NCBI GenBank assembly: GCA_036346255.1
Contig: CM070620.1
Coordinates: 11,582,671 to 11,646,670 of the forward strand
DNA length: 64,000 nt
Direction: 5' to 3'
DNA from: Ampelocalamus luodianensis
Taxonomy: Eukaryota > Streptophyta > Magnoliopsida > Poales > Poaceae
Shown here: positions 47,344-56,864 of the stretch, in pieces
Layout: the number at the start of each line of letters is the position of its first letter
Numbering within the stretch: the first letter of the stretch is position 1
Program-made: the position numbers and the translations under genes
Notes under the pieces: generated by a model
Databases searched by the model: none
Seen by the model: the letters and a program-made list of their open reading frames with translations, nothing else
Told to the model about the DNA's origin: nothing

Positions 47344-48486
47344 GGAAATTTCGATATATGCCATTGTTAAGTGGCCGTATCAGAGAAATACCACTGCTTA
47401 TTTTGAAATTCGAAAGATACCATTGCAAACATCTTTTTCTCATAGAAATACCACCGATCTACATATTTCACAAATATTGACGTTATTGCCCCTGTCTTCT
47501 TCAATTCCCATGTCACCATCGCCCTCCGGTAGATTGGACAGTGCCATCCATGGCTGTCTCTCGAACACACACAAACAAATAACTTGAGAAAGGAAACCAC
47601 TCAAACTCCCCTTACATCCCCTTACATGATCCATCCATATCGCTTCTTCTTACGTCATCTTCTTCTTCTTCACACGAGCAACACACCGCCGCCGCCGCCC
47701 TAGCTGCAGTCCCTGGCCATGTGGCCCTCCTCACCACACTTGTAGCACCCACGGCCACCTCCGCCACCGCCCCTGTAGCCACCTCCGCCGCCACCTCTGT
47801 AGCCGCCGCCCTAGCAGCAGTCGCTCCTGCCATCGTAGCCACCTCCACGGTCGCCTCCGCTGGGGCAGGAGCCGCCGGTGAGCGGAGCGCTGCCGGGGCC
47901 AGTGACGTCAATGGCCTTGGTGCGGCCGTCGTCGCCGGAGCCGATGACGAACTAGACGGATTCGCCCTCGTTGAGGTTGCGGAAGCCGTTGGACTTGGAG
48001 GACTGGTGCACGAAGAGGTCCTCACCGCCATCCTCGGGGGAGATGAAGCTGAACCCCTTGGTGGTGTTGAACCACTTCACCGTCCCATTCACCCTCCGAC
48101 ATCTTGCCTCGCCGTCGGACACGAAGACCAAAAACCCTAGTAACGGCGCCGTGGGGAGACCCAGAGAGAGAGAGAGGTGCCGGGCCAAGGCGACCAAGGC
48201 GGCGGCGGGCTGGTGGCAGGGAGCCAGCGACGGCGGGGGTGACACCATGAGGGGAGAAGAGGCTGAGGGGAGATGTGGCGTGGAGCTCTAAAATTTGATA
48301 AAGAAGGCAGTGTGAGGAGTGATGAAGGAGAATGTAGGGGCAATTTGGTCCAATACTGATAGAATACATATACTAGTGGCATTTGTAGGATGTTCCAAGC
48401 TTTCCAGTTACATCTTTCGAATTTCGAAATAAGCGGTGGCATTTCTCTAATATGGCCACTTAGCAATGGCATATATCGAAATTTCC
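47344..48486. mobile_element. Pack-MULE-like element carrying a gene fragment
   Basis: Inverted termini of about 78 bp bound the element: GGAAATTTCGATATATGCCA at 47344, and the same sequence with one change reading inward from 48486, continuing TAAGTGGCC(G/A)TAT and CTTATTT(T/C)GAAATTCGAA. Between them lies a broken cold-shock-domain protein gene. A TIR element carrying a host gene fragment but no transposase is the definition of a Pack-MULE. The superfamily is unproven because no 9-bp duplication is seen. Confidence 0.75.
47680..48102 (-). pseudogene. Captured cold-shock-domain glycine-rich zinc-knuckle protein, broken
   Basis: Plant cold-shock-domain proteins are RNA chaperones with an N-terminal CSD followed by glycine-rich stretches and CCHC knuckles. 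Here the ATG is at 48102. One extra base within the first four codons shifts the frame. The CSD then reads VNGTVKWFNTTKGFSFI and GGEDLFVHQSS, with both RNA-binding motifs present in altered form. A stop follows GESV where the family has a charged residue. Downstream are GSGDDGRTKAIDVTGPG, YRGGGGGGYRGGGGGG and one knuckle, CYKCGEEGHMARDC, then further stops. The family usually has two or more knuckles, so the copy is truncated as well as disabled. It lies inside the TIR element 47344-48486. Confidence 0.88.
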
Positions 48487-48623
48487 TAGAGAGAGAGAGA
48501 GAAAATCCACATTTCTGGGAAAATAATTTGTTCTGCATGATGGCAAAAAGAACAGTTTGGAGGATGAGCCCTACCAAAAAAGGAAAAAGGTGTTCTCCCT
48601 TTAGCAATCGTAGTACTTGCAAG

Positions 48624-48790
48624 TAGGGTGCAAGTGAAGCAGATAATTTTCGTCCATCTGATCGAAGGCTTGTGGAGCGAAATACGGAATGGATAAATGG
48701 TTATTCGACACTATCCGTGTCCGACACTGATTCCGAGGAAAAATGTGGAATATGATACGGGATGAGCGATATTCGTCTGTATGTCAGGCG
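48624..48790 (+). repeat. Truncated copy of a DNA-element family (TAGGG-TGCAA end)
   Basis: It begins TAGGGTGCAAGTGAAGCAG and continues with GATAATTTTCGTCC, CGACACTATCCGTGTCCG and GATACGGGATGAGCGATATT. The same sequence, diverged, is at 51405-51578, where both inverted ends are present. Here the right end is missing. Confidence 0.65.
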
Positions 48791-48818
48791 GTATGAAGAA
48801 AGTCTGTTGTGACTTAGC

Positions 48819-49100
48819 TTAGGAACATGATAGATATCTTAAACTCTCAAATGATAGATGCCCCAAACGACGATGATGTAACAAAACTTCTCCCTCGATT
48901 CCTCCTAAAGCCACAGCCAATGCCGCATCAACCTGATCAATGTACCATAGCCCATTACGCCTTATTTTAGTCCCAATCCTCTTTCCAGTTCTCTTCTTTT
49001 GAAACAAACACGAATCCTCATCAAATGTGACAGTGCATTTGAATTGGTCAATGATAGAACTAACTGAAAGAATGTTGACTAAAAATGAGGAGACATGCAA
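48819..49100 (-). pseudogene. Copia protease end and GAG-pre-integrase segment
   Basis: The frame contains VNILSVSSIIDQFKCTVTFD (end of protease), NGLWYID and HHRRLGHLSFESLRYL, the conserved copia segment ahead of integrase. The coding sequence stops here because the rest of the element is deleted. Confidence 0.85.
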
Positions 49101-49395
49101 AACGGAGGATAAAGCAATGGATAGTATGCACTCTACAAATCCTACACCCTAAATAAGCTGGGAGGTTACATCAGTTGTTTGTACAGTTTTAGAATGAGTA
49201 TATGGGGTGTAAGATGCAAAAAGCACTAAGTGAACTCATGACATGCTTGGATACCCCTGAATCTATGATCCAATCAATATGAGAGTGCTTATATGTGGAT
49301 GCAAGTGCATATGCCTAAGTACCTTCGGCCACGTGGGCATAGTTTGCCATGTTACCAAAGGAGGTGGAATCATAAGAAGTCTCTAATGCCTTTTC

Positions 49396-50336
49396 CTACT
49401 GCCACTTCTCCCACTGCATAGCTTGCTCGCATGTCAGAGTAACAGACATGATCTCCCCTGTTAGGGCCACATTAGTCTTGGGGCCAACTCGGTCCCTTCC
49501 TCGATCTCTACCTCCACGATCTCCACCTCGGCCTCGATAATCTCCAACTCGGCCTCCACGACCACCATGACCTTCATACTGTGGAGAAGGACAAGCACAA
49601 CTCAGATGTTCTCTTATCCCACAATTGTAGCACTCTCTATCATCTGGTATGGTGTATGCAGATCTGACCAAGTTGTTGTCCCCTATTACTTGCAGTCGAA
49701 CCTTCTCCTGCACCATAGCCGAAATAGCCTCCTTCATAGTAGACAAGTTTGCCAAGTGAAATATAGCAGCCCTTCTACTCTCAAACTTTGGGTTCAGCCC
49801 CTTTAGAAATTGTGTAACCCGTCTGTATTGCAGCCATACCCTGTCAGCCTTAATATCATCAGCATATGTTAACTGCAGTGGATTATAGTGATCTAAATCT
49901 GCCCACAGTTGCTGCAGTTCACTAGCATACTCCTGGACAATCTTCTCCTCCTGTTTCAGGGCCTCCACCTTGCCCTGGATCTCTACCATCATCATCATAT
50001 TTCCTGCCCCGGAGTACATCTTGCTTAGCATCTTTCACATCGTCGATGCACTTTGCATCATCTCCACATCCGAGCGATAAATGGAGACATCAAAGTTAGC
50101 AACCAAGCTACCACCACAGAGTTGGTGGTGTTCCATATCCTCCAATCCATGCTCGTCATGTCTGTAGGCTCAACACAAGTCTCCCGCAGATAGTGTTCCA
50201 CCCTCTTCGTCCTCAGAATTAGCTGAGCCCTTCTAGACCAACTCAGGTAATTCTTACCTCCTTCCAACTTTACATCATTCGGCATCAGCTTCAGCTTTAA
50301 TTCAGATGACCCTGCACCAACTCTTGGACCTATCAT
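49396..50336 (-). pseudogene. Copia gag, broken
   Basis: The start region reads MPNDVKLEGGKNYLSWSRRA (50285 onward) and LILRTKRVEHYLRE, typical of copia gag N-termini. After a frameshift near 50060 the longest part (50031-49396) has YASELQQLWADLDHYNP, FLKGLNPKFESRRA and a CCHC knuckle CYNCGIREHLSCACP, followed by an RG-rich tail. At least one frameshift separates the halves. Confidence 0.85.
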
Positions 50337-51137
50337 ACCATCGTGAAGAGGTCCTGTAACATGTTTCTCATATTACCTTGTGTGACTAACGGGGAAGTAG
50401 TCTCAACAATTGTCTTTTTCTTTTCTTCTACCGCCCTCATTGTGGCTTTTTCCTTCTCCTTCCTCACAGCCTCAATCTCCTCAAGGGATATCTTCTCAAA
50501 CAACTGGAGCAATGCCAATCACTACCAAGATATGCCACGCATATCTCTCACGATCACGGCAATCCTTCACGCATCAACATTCATCACCACCTCGGTTACT
50601 CCAACCGTTACGGTATGCATAAAGTAACAAAACCAACACAGTGTCCTTGGTACAGTGCAATAACAAAACCAGCACAATGTCCTTGGTACAGCGCAAATGG
50701 CCTTTTCTTTCTCTCCTCGAGTAAACAACCCCTCTTTTCTATCTCCTCCTTCCTCTTAACACGTGGTACAGCTGGTCTTTGGTTTCTTCAACTAGCGCCA
50801 GATCCAGCAGTCGGCTTCTTCCTCCTAGAGCCAGATCCAGCCGACTTCTTCCTCCTAGCGCCAAATCCTGCCAATCTTCAGCTTCTTCCTTTACTCTCGA
50901 CGGCCCAAGCAACCCGAGCGGCGGCGGTAGCCCAAGCAACCCAAGCGGCGGCCCGAGTGGCAGCGACTGCGACTGCCCACACAGCATAGCTCGTGCGACC
51001 CGAGCGGCGGTCTCCCAGCGACTGGAGGCAGCTACGGTGTCGCGATGGTAGTGGATGGCGACTGCGACGGTGGTGGTGGTTGATGGTGGCGTGGGGTGGC
51101 TAGGGTTTGGCGAAGACGACAGTGGTGGATCAGGTAA

Positions 51138-51276
51138 GCTCTGATACCATGTAGAAATTATGGGGAATAGTTGTGTGTAGTCCCATAAGATCTCCACACC
51201 TTTTATTTATAGTCTCAAGATACAATCATACTCTAACACAACTTCTATATTAGACTCTAACACGAACACTTCAACA
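51138..51276 (-). repeat. Short copia 5' LTR (127 bp) and primer-binding site
   Basis: On the minus strand the LTR runs from TGTTGAAGTGTTCGTG (51276) to CCCCATAATTTCTACA (51150) and is followed directly by TGGTATCAGAGC (51149-51138). A length of 127 bp is short but known for some copia lineages. There is no second LTR to confirm the start. Confidence 0.6.
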
Positions 51277-51404
51277 ATAATAGATAGGTGGGTTGTTACA
51301 TCTAAGTAAACAGGAGATACTAAGTATTTTTCCTCCAATATCTCAGCGATTAGTCTCTCTATATTTGCTCTTATTGCACCCCTACTATCTAATGTCCTAT
51401 ATAG

Positions 51405-51578
51405 GGGTGCAAAAGAAGCAGATAATTTCCGTCCAACCGACTGAAGGCTCATAGAGCAAATACAAGATGGAGAAATATGTATCCGACACTATCTGTGTCC
51501 AATTCCGACTCTGAAAAAAATATGATACAGGATGAGCAATATTTATTTGTATCCTCTCCTATTGCACTCCTACACCTA
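51405..51578 (+). mobile_element. MITE-like element (TAGGGGTGCAA ends), about 170 bp
   Basis: It is bounded by TAGGGGTGCAA on the left and TTGCACTCCTA on the right, with CCGACACTATCTGTGTCC and GATACAGGATGAGCAATATT inside. It is diverged but collinear with 48624-48790. TAGGGGTGCAA termini suggest a hAT-type MITE, but no 8-bp duplication is evident. Confidence 0.6.
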
Positions 51579-53048
51579 CTCGCAGTTGCAACCTTGCGCT
51601 AACAAAGTAATGTGTAATCCTGTGTTCTAATGTAGCCTACATGCAGAAATCATAAATTGCATTAATTAATTAACAGTGCATCAACTACCTCCTTGCATAT
51701 TGTTAATCTTACATAATGGTGATAGATAGACCAAAGCATCAAATTTATTCTTAGATTGCATAATAGCAATATACCCATAAGACCATATCGGTACAGCAGG
51801 CTAACAGTTCCACCATGCGGAATGTATAATGTCCCAGATCCATAACCAAAAATAGCAAGAGAACTGATATTTGGACATTGGATTATACAAGAAAAATATT
51901 TTGACAAAACAACCAGAAATAACATGGCACAAAAATTAGAAATAGTATACCACAGAACAAGAATTGCCAATTGGTCAAGTTTCCATTAGAAACCATACAA
52001 TCAAAAGATCAGCTACAAGAAAATTCAACACATATGTAGCCAATTGTTACTCAAGCCCAGGAATATTGGACAATTCCTAACAGCATGATACTGGAACCGG
52101 AGATAGATAGGATATGTACATGAGTTCTCCAGGTATTTTTAACATTTCAGTTGAGCACCTCCAAGTAATTCGGTTCACTCAAAAGAGCTGAGAATGATTG
52201 CCTAGTATCATGAACCCAAGAAGATGATAGAATTGTAGAAGCTGTAGTAGAGAGAAAATTGTGTGGCCAAGGTGCGGCAAAACAATATGTTATGACAAAT
52301 GGGTGAAATCAGCTCAAACTTCAGAATATTGCTATATTCATGTGACAAAACCATGTTAGTTAAAATAAAGAAACCAAGGTGATGGTTCAGCAAACCATTA
52401 GCTACTTGGAAATAAAGGTCCTTATACTGTAGGCAAGAAAATGAAAACACTGATGCAATAAATAAAGTACCAACTAAAAACACTTTAGATTATTTACAAT
52501 AAAGATGATAGACCATCAAGCAAATGGCACTAAAATTTGCAGGACTTGCCCAACCTTCAGCAATCAAGCATGTGCAAAACATGCAATCATACAAATAATT
52601 AGAACAACTGTACCTACATTTGAAACTTGAAACCTAAATGAGAAGTGAGGGTCCTAGTAGCAATACACATTATTGGGAAAAGACTATTAGTGTCATGATG
52701 CTTATATAAGAGCAGTGCGCAACTGGACACTAAATGAGCATGTGATCTTAGGCTCTTAGCAAACGGAATTTATCCAACACAAGAGAATTCAGAGGTCTGA
52801 ATAGGCAATGTCCGAAAAATAAGTAAGGTGTGAAGAAGAATTAAAAGGGACAAGTAAATGAAAAGAACTAGCACATGAAACGGTTACCACAGATCTGCTA
52901 CAGAACAAAACAGGAAGGCACTAGCTCCAGGTGATGTACTATTATGTATATCTAATATAAGTACAGAGAAATCAGGAGAAATAACATTAGAAAACTGATC
53001 TAGCCTGGAAAGCTCTTACGTATAGCACTGTCGATGTCAAATTCTATG
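51579..53048. other. AT-rich region, nothing firm
   Basis: No credible coding sequence. Since the ALG2-like remnant ends at 53049 on the minus strand, this stretch may be its former 3' UTR and downstream sequence. The open frames at 51662-51970 and 52208-52483 are short and hydrophobic, without recognisable domains. Confidence 0.45.
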
Positions 53049-53286
53049 TTATTCAATCCTCTGATGATAGATATTAAGAATTTAGCTGTTGAGGAGGTCA
53101 CTAAATGTCATCGTAGAAAATTTCTACACCACATGGTTCCGTGCTTCTTTACCCATCCTAACTGCTAGATCATGATGATTCACCAACCTAGACATAGCTT
53201 TCGAGAATTCAATTGGCGAGGGTTCACAGAGAAACCCTGTTAGTTCATTTATAACTGTCTCAACAGGACCACCACTGTTGCATGCA
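53049..53286 (-). pseudogene. ALG2-type mannosyltransferase, 3' end remnant
   Basis: ALG2 adds the second and third mannose to the dolichol-linked N-glycan precursor at the ER. Here the minus-strand frame reads ACNSGGPVETVINELTGF, then LCEPSPIEFSKAMSRL, VNHHDLAVRMGKEARNHVV and, after a stop, KFSTMTFSDLLNS, another stop and ILNIYHQRIE with the terminal stop at 53049-53051. The ACNSGGPVE...TGFL segment is the conserved sugar-nucleotide-binding end of GT4 glycosyltransferases. Two in-frame nonsense codons show it is dead, and the upstream exons are absent: the copy stops where the short copia LTR begins at 53287. Confidence 0.82.
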
Positions 53287-53799
53287 TGTTGAGTATATGG
53301 GCCGGCCATGTGGCCCATGTACAAGTGTGTATATGTAAATGAGCAATAGTGAGAAAGTGAACTACAAACAAAAAAAAACCACAAAGAACTACATGGTATC
53401 AGAGCACTCACCGGTGCCCTAACCCTAGGTGCTATGGCGGCAGGGCTTGGTCTTGGCGGAGGCGGTCCTGGTGGAGGCAGAAGGCCGGGAGGCGGCGCCT
53501 GGTCACGACGCGTTGTAGGTTGGGCAAACTTCTTCCTCGTCTCCGGCTGAGCACGCTCCTTGTGAGCGCATCGCGGGATCGCATTCCGCAGCAACGACAT
53601 CTATCTGTTGCTGCTTTCACTACCCTTCTTCTAGCGGAGCCAGCGAGTCGGTGGAAGAGCAGGTTCGAGGAGTGGTTTCTTCGAATTTGCTCAATTCGTT
53701 CTTCTCTCGAGGATTTGGGAGGTCTTGCTTTGGCTGCTTCGATAGAAAAGGGGAGTGAGGTGCAGTGTTGTGCTACTGCTGTTACTCCTACTGCTTGCC

Positions 53800-54876
53800 T
53801 ATGACTTTGAGGTCGTGCTGCAGCTATGAGGGAGTGCTCGAGAAGTTGGCACAACTTCTCACAGAGAAGATGAGTAGGGCATCGTCATCAGGCTGGGCAA
53901 TTTTTCCTCATGCTGAGATGGTGCAGAAAATAGAATTGATGTCGAATGATGTTAAGTTAGAAGGTGTGAGAAATTACTTGAGTTGGTCATGGAGGGCATT
54001 GTTGATCCTGGAGACAAAAGGGCTGGAGAGCTTCGTCAAAGGAGAATCAATTGAGCCGGCGGACAAGATGGGTGCAGAATGCGAACTTGGAGCTGGACAA
54101 GACGGGTGCAGAATGACGAACTTGGAGTACTACCAACTCACTTGTGGTGATGTGACTGTTGAGTTCGGTGTCTCCAACTATTGCTGCAACTGTCGAGACC
54201 ATCTCAAATACGGTTGAGGTATGAAAAACTTTGTCAAAATTGTACTCGGAAGCAGCGGATGTGATGTTGATTATTGAGACACATGAGAGAATTAGTGATT
54301 TGAGACAGGGGGAGAGCTCCGTGATAGTATGTTGCTGAGTTGCAGCGATTGTGAGTTGATCTAGATCAGTACGATCCTCTTAAGTTGCCTCATGCAGACT
54401 GCATATCCACTGTTAAGAAGTGGATTGAACGCAGGCGGGTGATTGAATTTCTGAAAGGGCTAAATCCAAGATTTAATATAAGGCGAGCTACTATCTTTCA
54501 CCAGCCTACTCTTCCTACACTGGAGGAAGCAATTATTGCTATTGCACAAGAAGAGACTAGATTAAAGGTGATTACAAGCACTACATTGCCAATTACTCGT
54601 CCTATCTTTACAGTAACTGAAACAAGAGATTGTTTCAATTGTCGCGAGATGGGTCACCTGAGCCATAATAGTCACCATCCACGCAAGCCTAATCGGGTTC
54701 ATGTTAAGGGTGGACAGAAAGAAGGTGGAAGCAAGGGAGGCAAGAGAAGCTACAAGGTAAACTTTGCAATGATTGGAGAAGAGTCACCTGAACATGTGGA
54801 GGTCTCAGTTGCAGAGCTAGAGGAGCTGAGGCAGCTAAAGAAGATAATTGAAAATTTAGGAATCAATCAAAGATGA
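53800..54876 (+). pseudogene. Copia gag, broken
   Basis: The part near 53930-54050 reads MSNDVKLEGVRNYLSWSWRA and ETKGLESFVKGESIEPADK, related to the minus-strand copia gag at 50285. The frame breaks around 54080-54390. The second part (54385-54876) has RVIEFLKGLNPRFNIRRATI and a CCHC-like knuckle CFNCREMGHLSHNSH, in which the final cysteine is replaced by histidine. A basic GG/K-rich tail follows. It ends at a stop at 54874-54876. Confidence 0.82.
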
Positions 54877-54884
54877 AAGGACTG

Positions 54885-55290
54885 CGATTGTATCCAGCGC
54901 TTCCGCTAATCTGGCTTACTCAAATCCAAGTAAATGGATTACAAATTCGGGTGCATGAACACATATTACGGCTATGTTGGATGAATTTAAATCATATACT
55001 CCATTCTCACCCACATACATGGAAACTATCCAAATGACTGATGGAACATCTCAACCCATTAAGGGTGTTGGTGTTGTCCATGCAGACCCTCTATTACACT
55101 ATCATCAGTTTTATATGTTCCCTCCTTTCCAGTCAATTTGTTCTTGATAAGTTCATTGGCTGATCATTTGGATTGTTGGGTTATATTTGATCGAGAAACT
55201 TGTCTGGTTCAGGAGAAACATAATGGTAGAAAGCTTAGGATTGGCGTCAGGAGTAATGGGTTGTGGTACTTGGAGTATACTTTGGTGCAA
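54885..55290 (+). pseudogene. Copia protease remnant
   Basis: The frames contain WITNSGA (active-site region, D replaced by N, then a stop), TPFSPTYMETIQMTDGTSQP, GVGVVHADP and NGLWYLEYT. The catalytic aspartate is lost. After this the integrase and most of the RT are missing, and the sequence continues directly into RNase H. Confidence 0.75.
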
Positions 55291-55679
55291 ATCTAGTGCC
55301 ATGGAGTTCAAGGAAGCAAGTTGCGGTATCTCGTTCAAGCACAGAAGCAGAATATAAAGCTATTGCCAATGCTACAGCAGAATTGATTTGGCTGCAATCA
55401 ATATTGCGAGAATTGAGAGTTTTTCAGTCAAGAGCACTAGTATTTTGGTGTGATAATCTTGGTGCAACCTATTTGACTGGCAATCCAATAGTTCATGCAC
55501 ATATGAAGCATATAGAGGTAGATTTCCATTTTGTCCATAAGCGTGTGACATGCAATGTTTTGAAAGTCTGCTTCGTTTCATCAAAAGATCAAGTTGCAGA
55601 TGTCTTTACTAAAGCCTTGTTAAGACCTGCGTTTAGTAGGTTATTAAACAATCTAAACTTAAATAATAGTTGTGATTGA
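55263..55679 (+). pseudogene. Copia RNase H end
   Basis: The frame contains VPWSSRKQVAVSRSSTEAEY, ELIWLQSILRELRV, VFWCDNLGATYLTGNPI, AHMKHIEVDFHFV and VADVFTKALLRPAFSRL. These are the usual copia RNase H landmarks, and the part visible is open to its stop at 55677-55679. The conserved acidic residues in AEYKA and CDN are present. Confidence 0.88.
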
Positions 55680-55687
55680 GGGGGGCT

Positions 55688-55906
55688 GTTGAAAGAAGTA
55701 AGAATCTGTAACTAACTCTTATAGATGTTCTGCTAATCTTGTCGATGCCGAAGACTAGCAGTTCCGGCAAAACACTGAGTGTTTCCGAGTTGTATACATT
55801 TAAGCTTCCTTGGTTTCCAAGTTGTTATATTCCTTATCTGTAAATCTTGATGAGTATAAACACACAAGAACCCTAGAGGTTCTCTTGCGGCAATCTCATA
55901 TTTTCA
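55688..55906 (+). repeat. Copia 3' LTR candidate
   Basis: TGTTGAAAGAAGTAAG follows directly on a G-rich purine tract, as a 3' LTR should. It ends possibly at ATATTTTCA (55906). It has CTTGATGAGTATAAACACAC near 55850, a likely promoter region. It does not match the presumed 5' LTR at 53287, and the end coordinate is a guess. Confidence 0.5.
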
Positions 55907-56605
55907 GTCCTCGTCACTTCAGTTGTGTTTCACTTCACTGTGCTTATTCTTTGCCGTGTTCATTCAATTAAGAGATAAGAGAAGCACAGGAAACACCGGT
56001 ATATTATACCGTACCGTTAGTGAAGATGCTGGTCATCAGTGTCATACAACAATAGGTGTCATTCACATGAGTTGCAGCACTTCATGCTTTTCTAAAGACT
56101 AAATTGTACGAATCAGAAAGGAACACGGTTAGCGGTTGTGCTTCATGCTCTTCTGGAGACTAGATTGCATAGGTAAGGAAGCAAAACGGTTAGCAGCTGA
56201 GTAGCATGTCGCTGCAAATCAGGTCCTTAGTTTGCTTCAAAACTTGTGCTTTTCACTTCTGCAGGGACAGCAAATCATTTCCACATGGTCATATATCAGA
56301 ATGTAAGAACTAAGCTTCTAGAACCCAAAAAAAAAAAAGTGCAAGAACTACCAACCCCAAGCTTGTTCCCAGTAACTAGTTCCTTATCATAACAGACAGT
56401 CAACTGTACAACTGTTTTCTTTTTCTTTCCTGAAAGCTTTCGCAGTGGAGGCCAGGAAAAACAGACTAGAAACACAAGCATCCAAGTGTTCCATTCCCCC
56501 CCGAAGCAAGACAGCTCAAGGGTAGGGAGCATCAGCAAATAAACACTGATACATTATGTCCACCATATGTCTACATATGCAGGGTTAAGCGTCACACGGA
56601 CACAG
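55907..56605. other. Region downstream of the 83-codon gene
   Basis: This stretch probably includes the 3' UTR of the minus-strand gene at 56606. Two similar segments (CACGGTTAGCGGTTGTGCTT near 56127, and a CATGCTCTTCTGGAGACTAGATTGCA-like duplicate of the preceding 60 bp) indicate a small local duplication. No gene is seen. Confidence 0.4.
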
Positions 56606-56857
56606 TTAAGTGACAACATTCTTCGGAGGGCACGGCGTGGGTTGGACGTCAGGAGACAGGTAGGAGATGGAGATCAGCTTCGATCTGTATTTCTCTGCCC
56701 CATCGTCGTGGTTTTCATTCACTGCAGGGGTGCTCGGTGACTTGACCTTCGGGTTCGGGGGTGAGGGTGTCTCCGGAACGGACTGGGAGATTGCGATCAG
56801 AGACTGACGAGCAGCTTCCTGAGTGCACTCTGTTGGTGCTGCAGGCGAGGCCATCAT
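56606..56857 (-). CDS. Small conserved-looking plant protein, 83 codons, function unknown
   Basis: The protein begins MMASPAAPTECTQEAARQS and ends PDVQPTPCPPKNVVT. It is rich in S, P and T, with no membrane segment or known domain; a central KYRSKLISISYLSP may be the conserved core. The frame is intact in one coding exon. A splice acceptor (AAATGCAG, then CCTTTGA) lies 7 bases before the first ATG (exon start 56864). A strong donor (CCCG, then GTGAGT, intron base 59670) ends a GC-rich leader exon at 59671, giving a 2.8-kb intron in the 5' UTR. Two ATGs are adjacent and either could be used. The role is unknown. Evidence that it is real is the clean frame and the splice architecture. Confidence 0.65.
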   Translation of the reverse strand: MMASPAAPTECTQEAARQSLIAISQSVPETPSPPNPKVKSPSTPAVNENHDDGAEKYRSKLISISYLSPDVQPTPCPPKNVVT

Positions 56858-56864
56858 TCAAAGG

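Larger units (their letters stand above)
48819..51276 (-). mobile_element. Decayed copia element, minus strand, 3' part lost
   Basis: In transcription order it has a very short 5' LTR (51276-51150), the primer site TGGTATCAGAGC (51149-51138), a leader, gag (about 50336-49396) and the gag-pre-integrase segment (about 49100-48819). Integrase, RT, RNase H and the 3' LTR are missing. It ends where unrelated sequence starts near 48819. GAG followed by the HHRRLGHLSFESL segment supports copia. Confidence 0.8.
53287..55906 (+). mobile_element. Decayed (possibly chimeric) copia element, plus strand
   Basis: In order: a short 5' LTR (53287-53393, TGTTGAGTATATGGG to GAACTACA), the primer site TGGTATCAGAGC (53394-53405), gag, a protease remnant, a large deletion, the RNase H end, a purine tract (GATTGAGGGGGGC) and an LTR-like start at 55688. 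The two terminal sequences do not match beyond TGTTGA, so the 3' part may come from a different copia element joined by deletion or nested insertion. Confidence 0.7.

Noticed and set aside
47721..48140. 139-codon plus-strand frame rich in alanine and valine
   Set aside because: Antisense of the glycine-rich cold-shock-protein copy.
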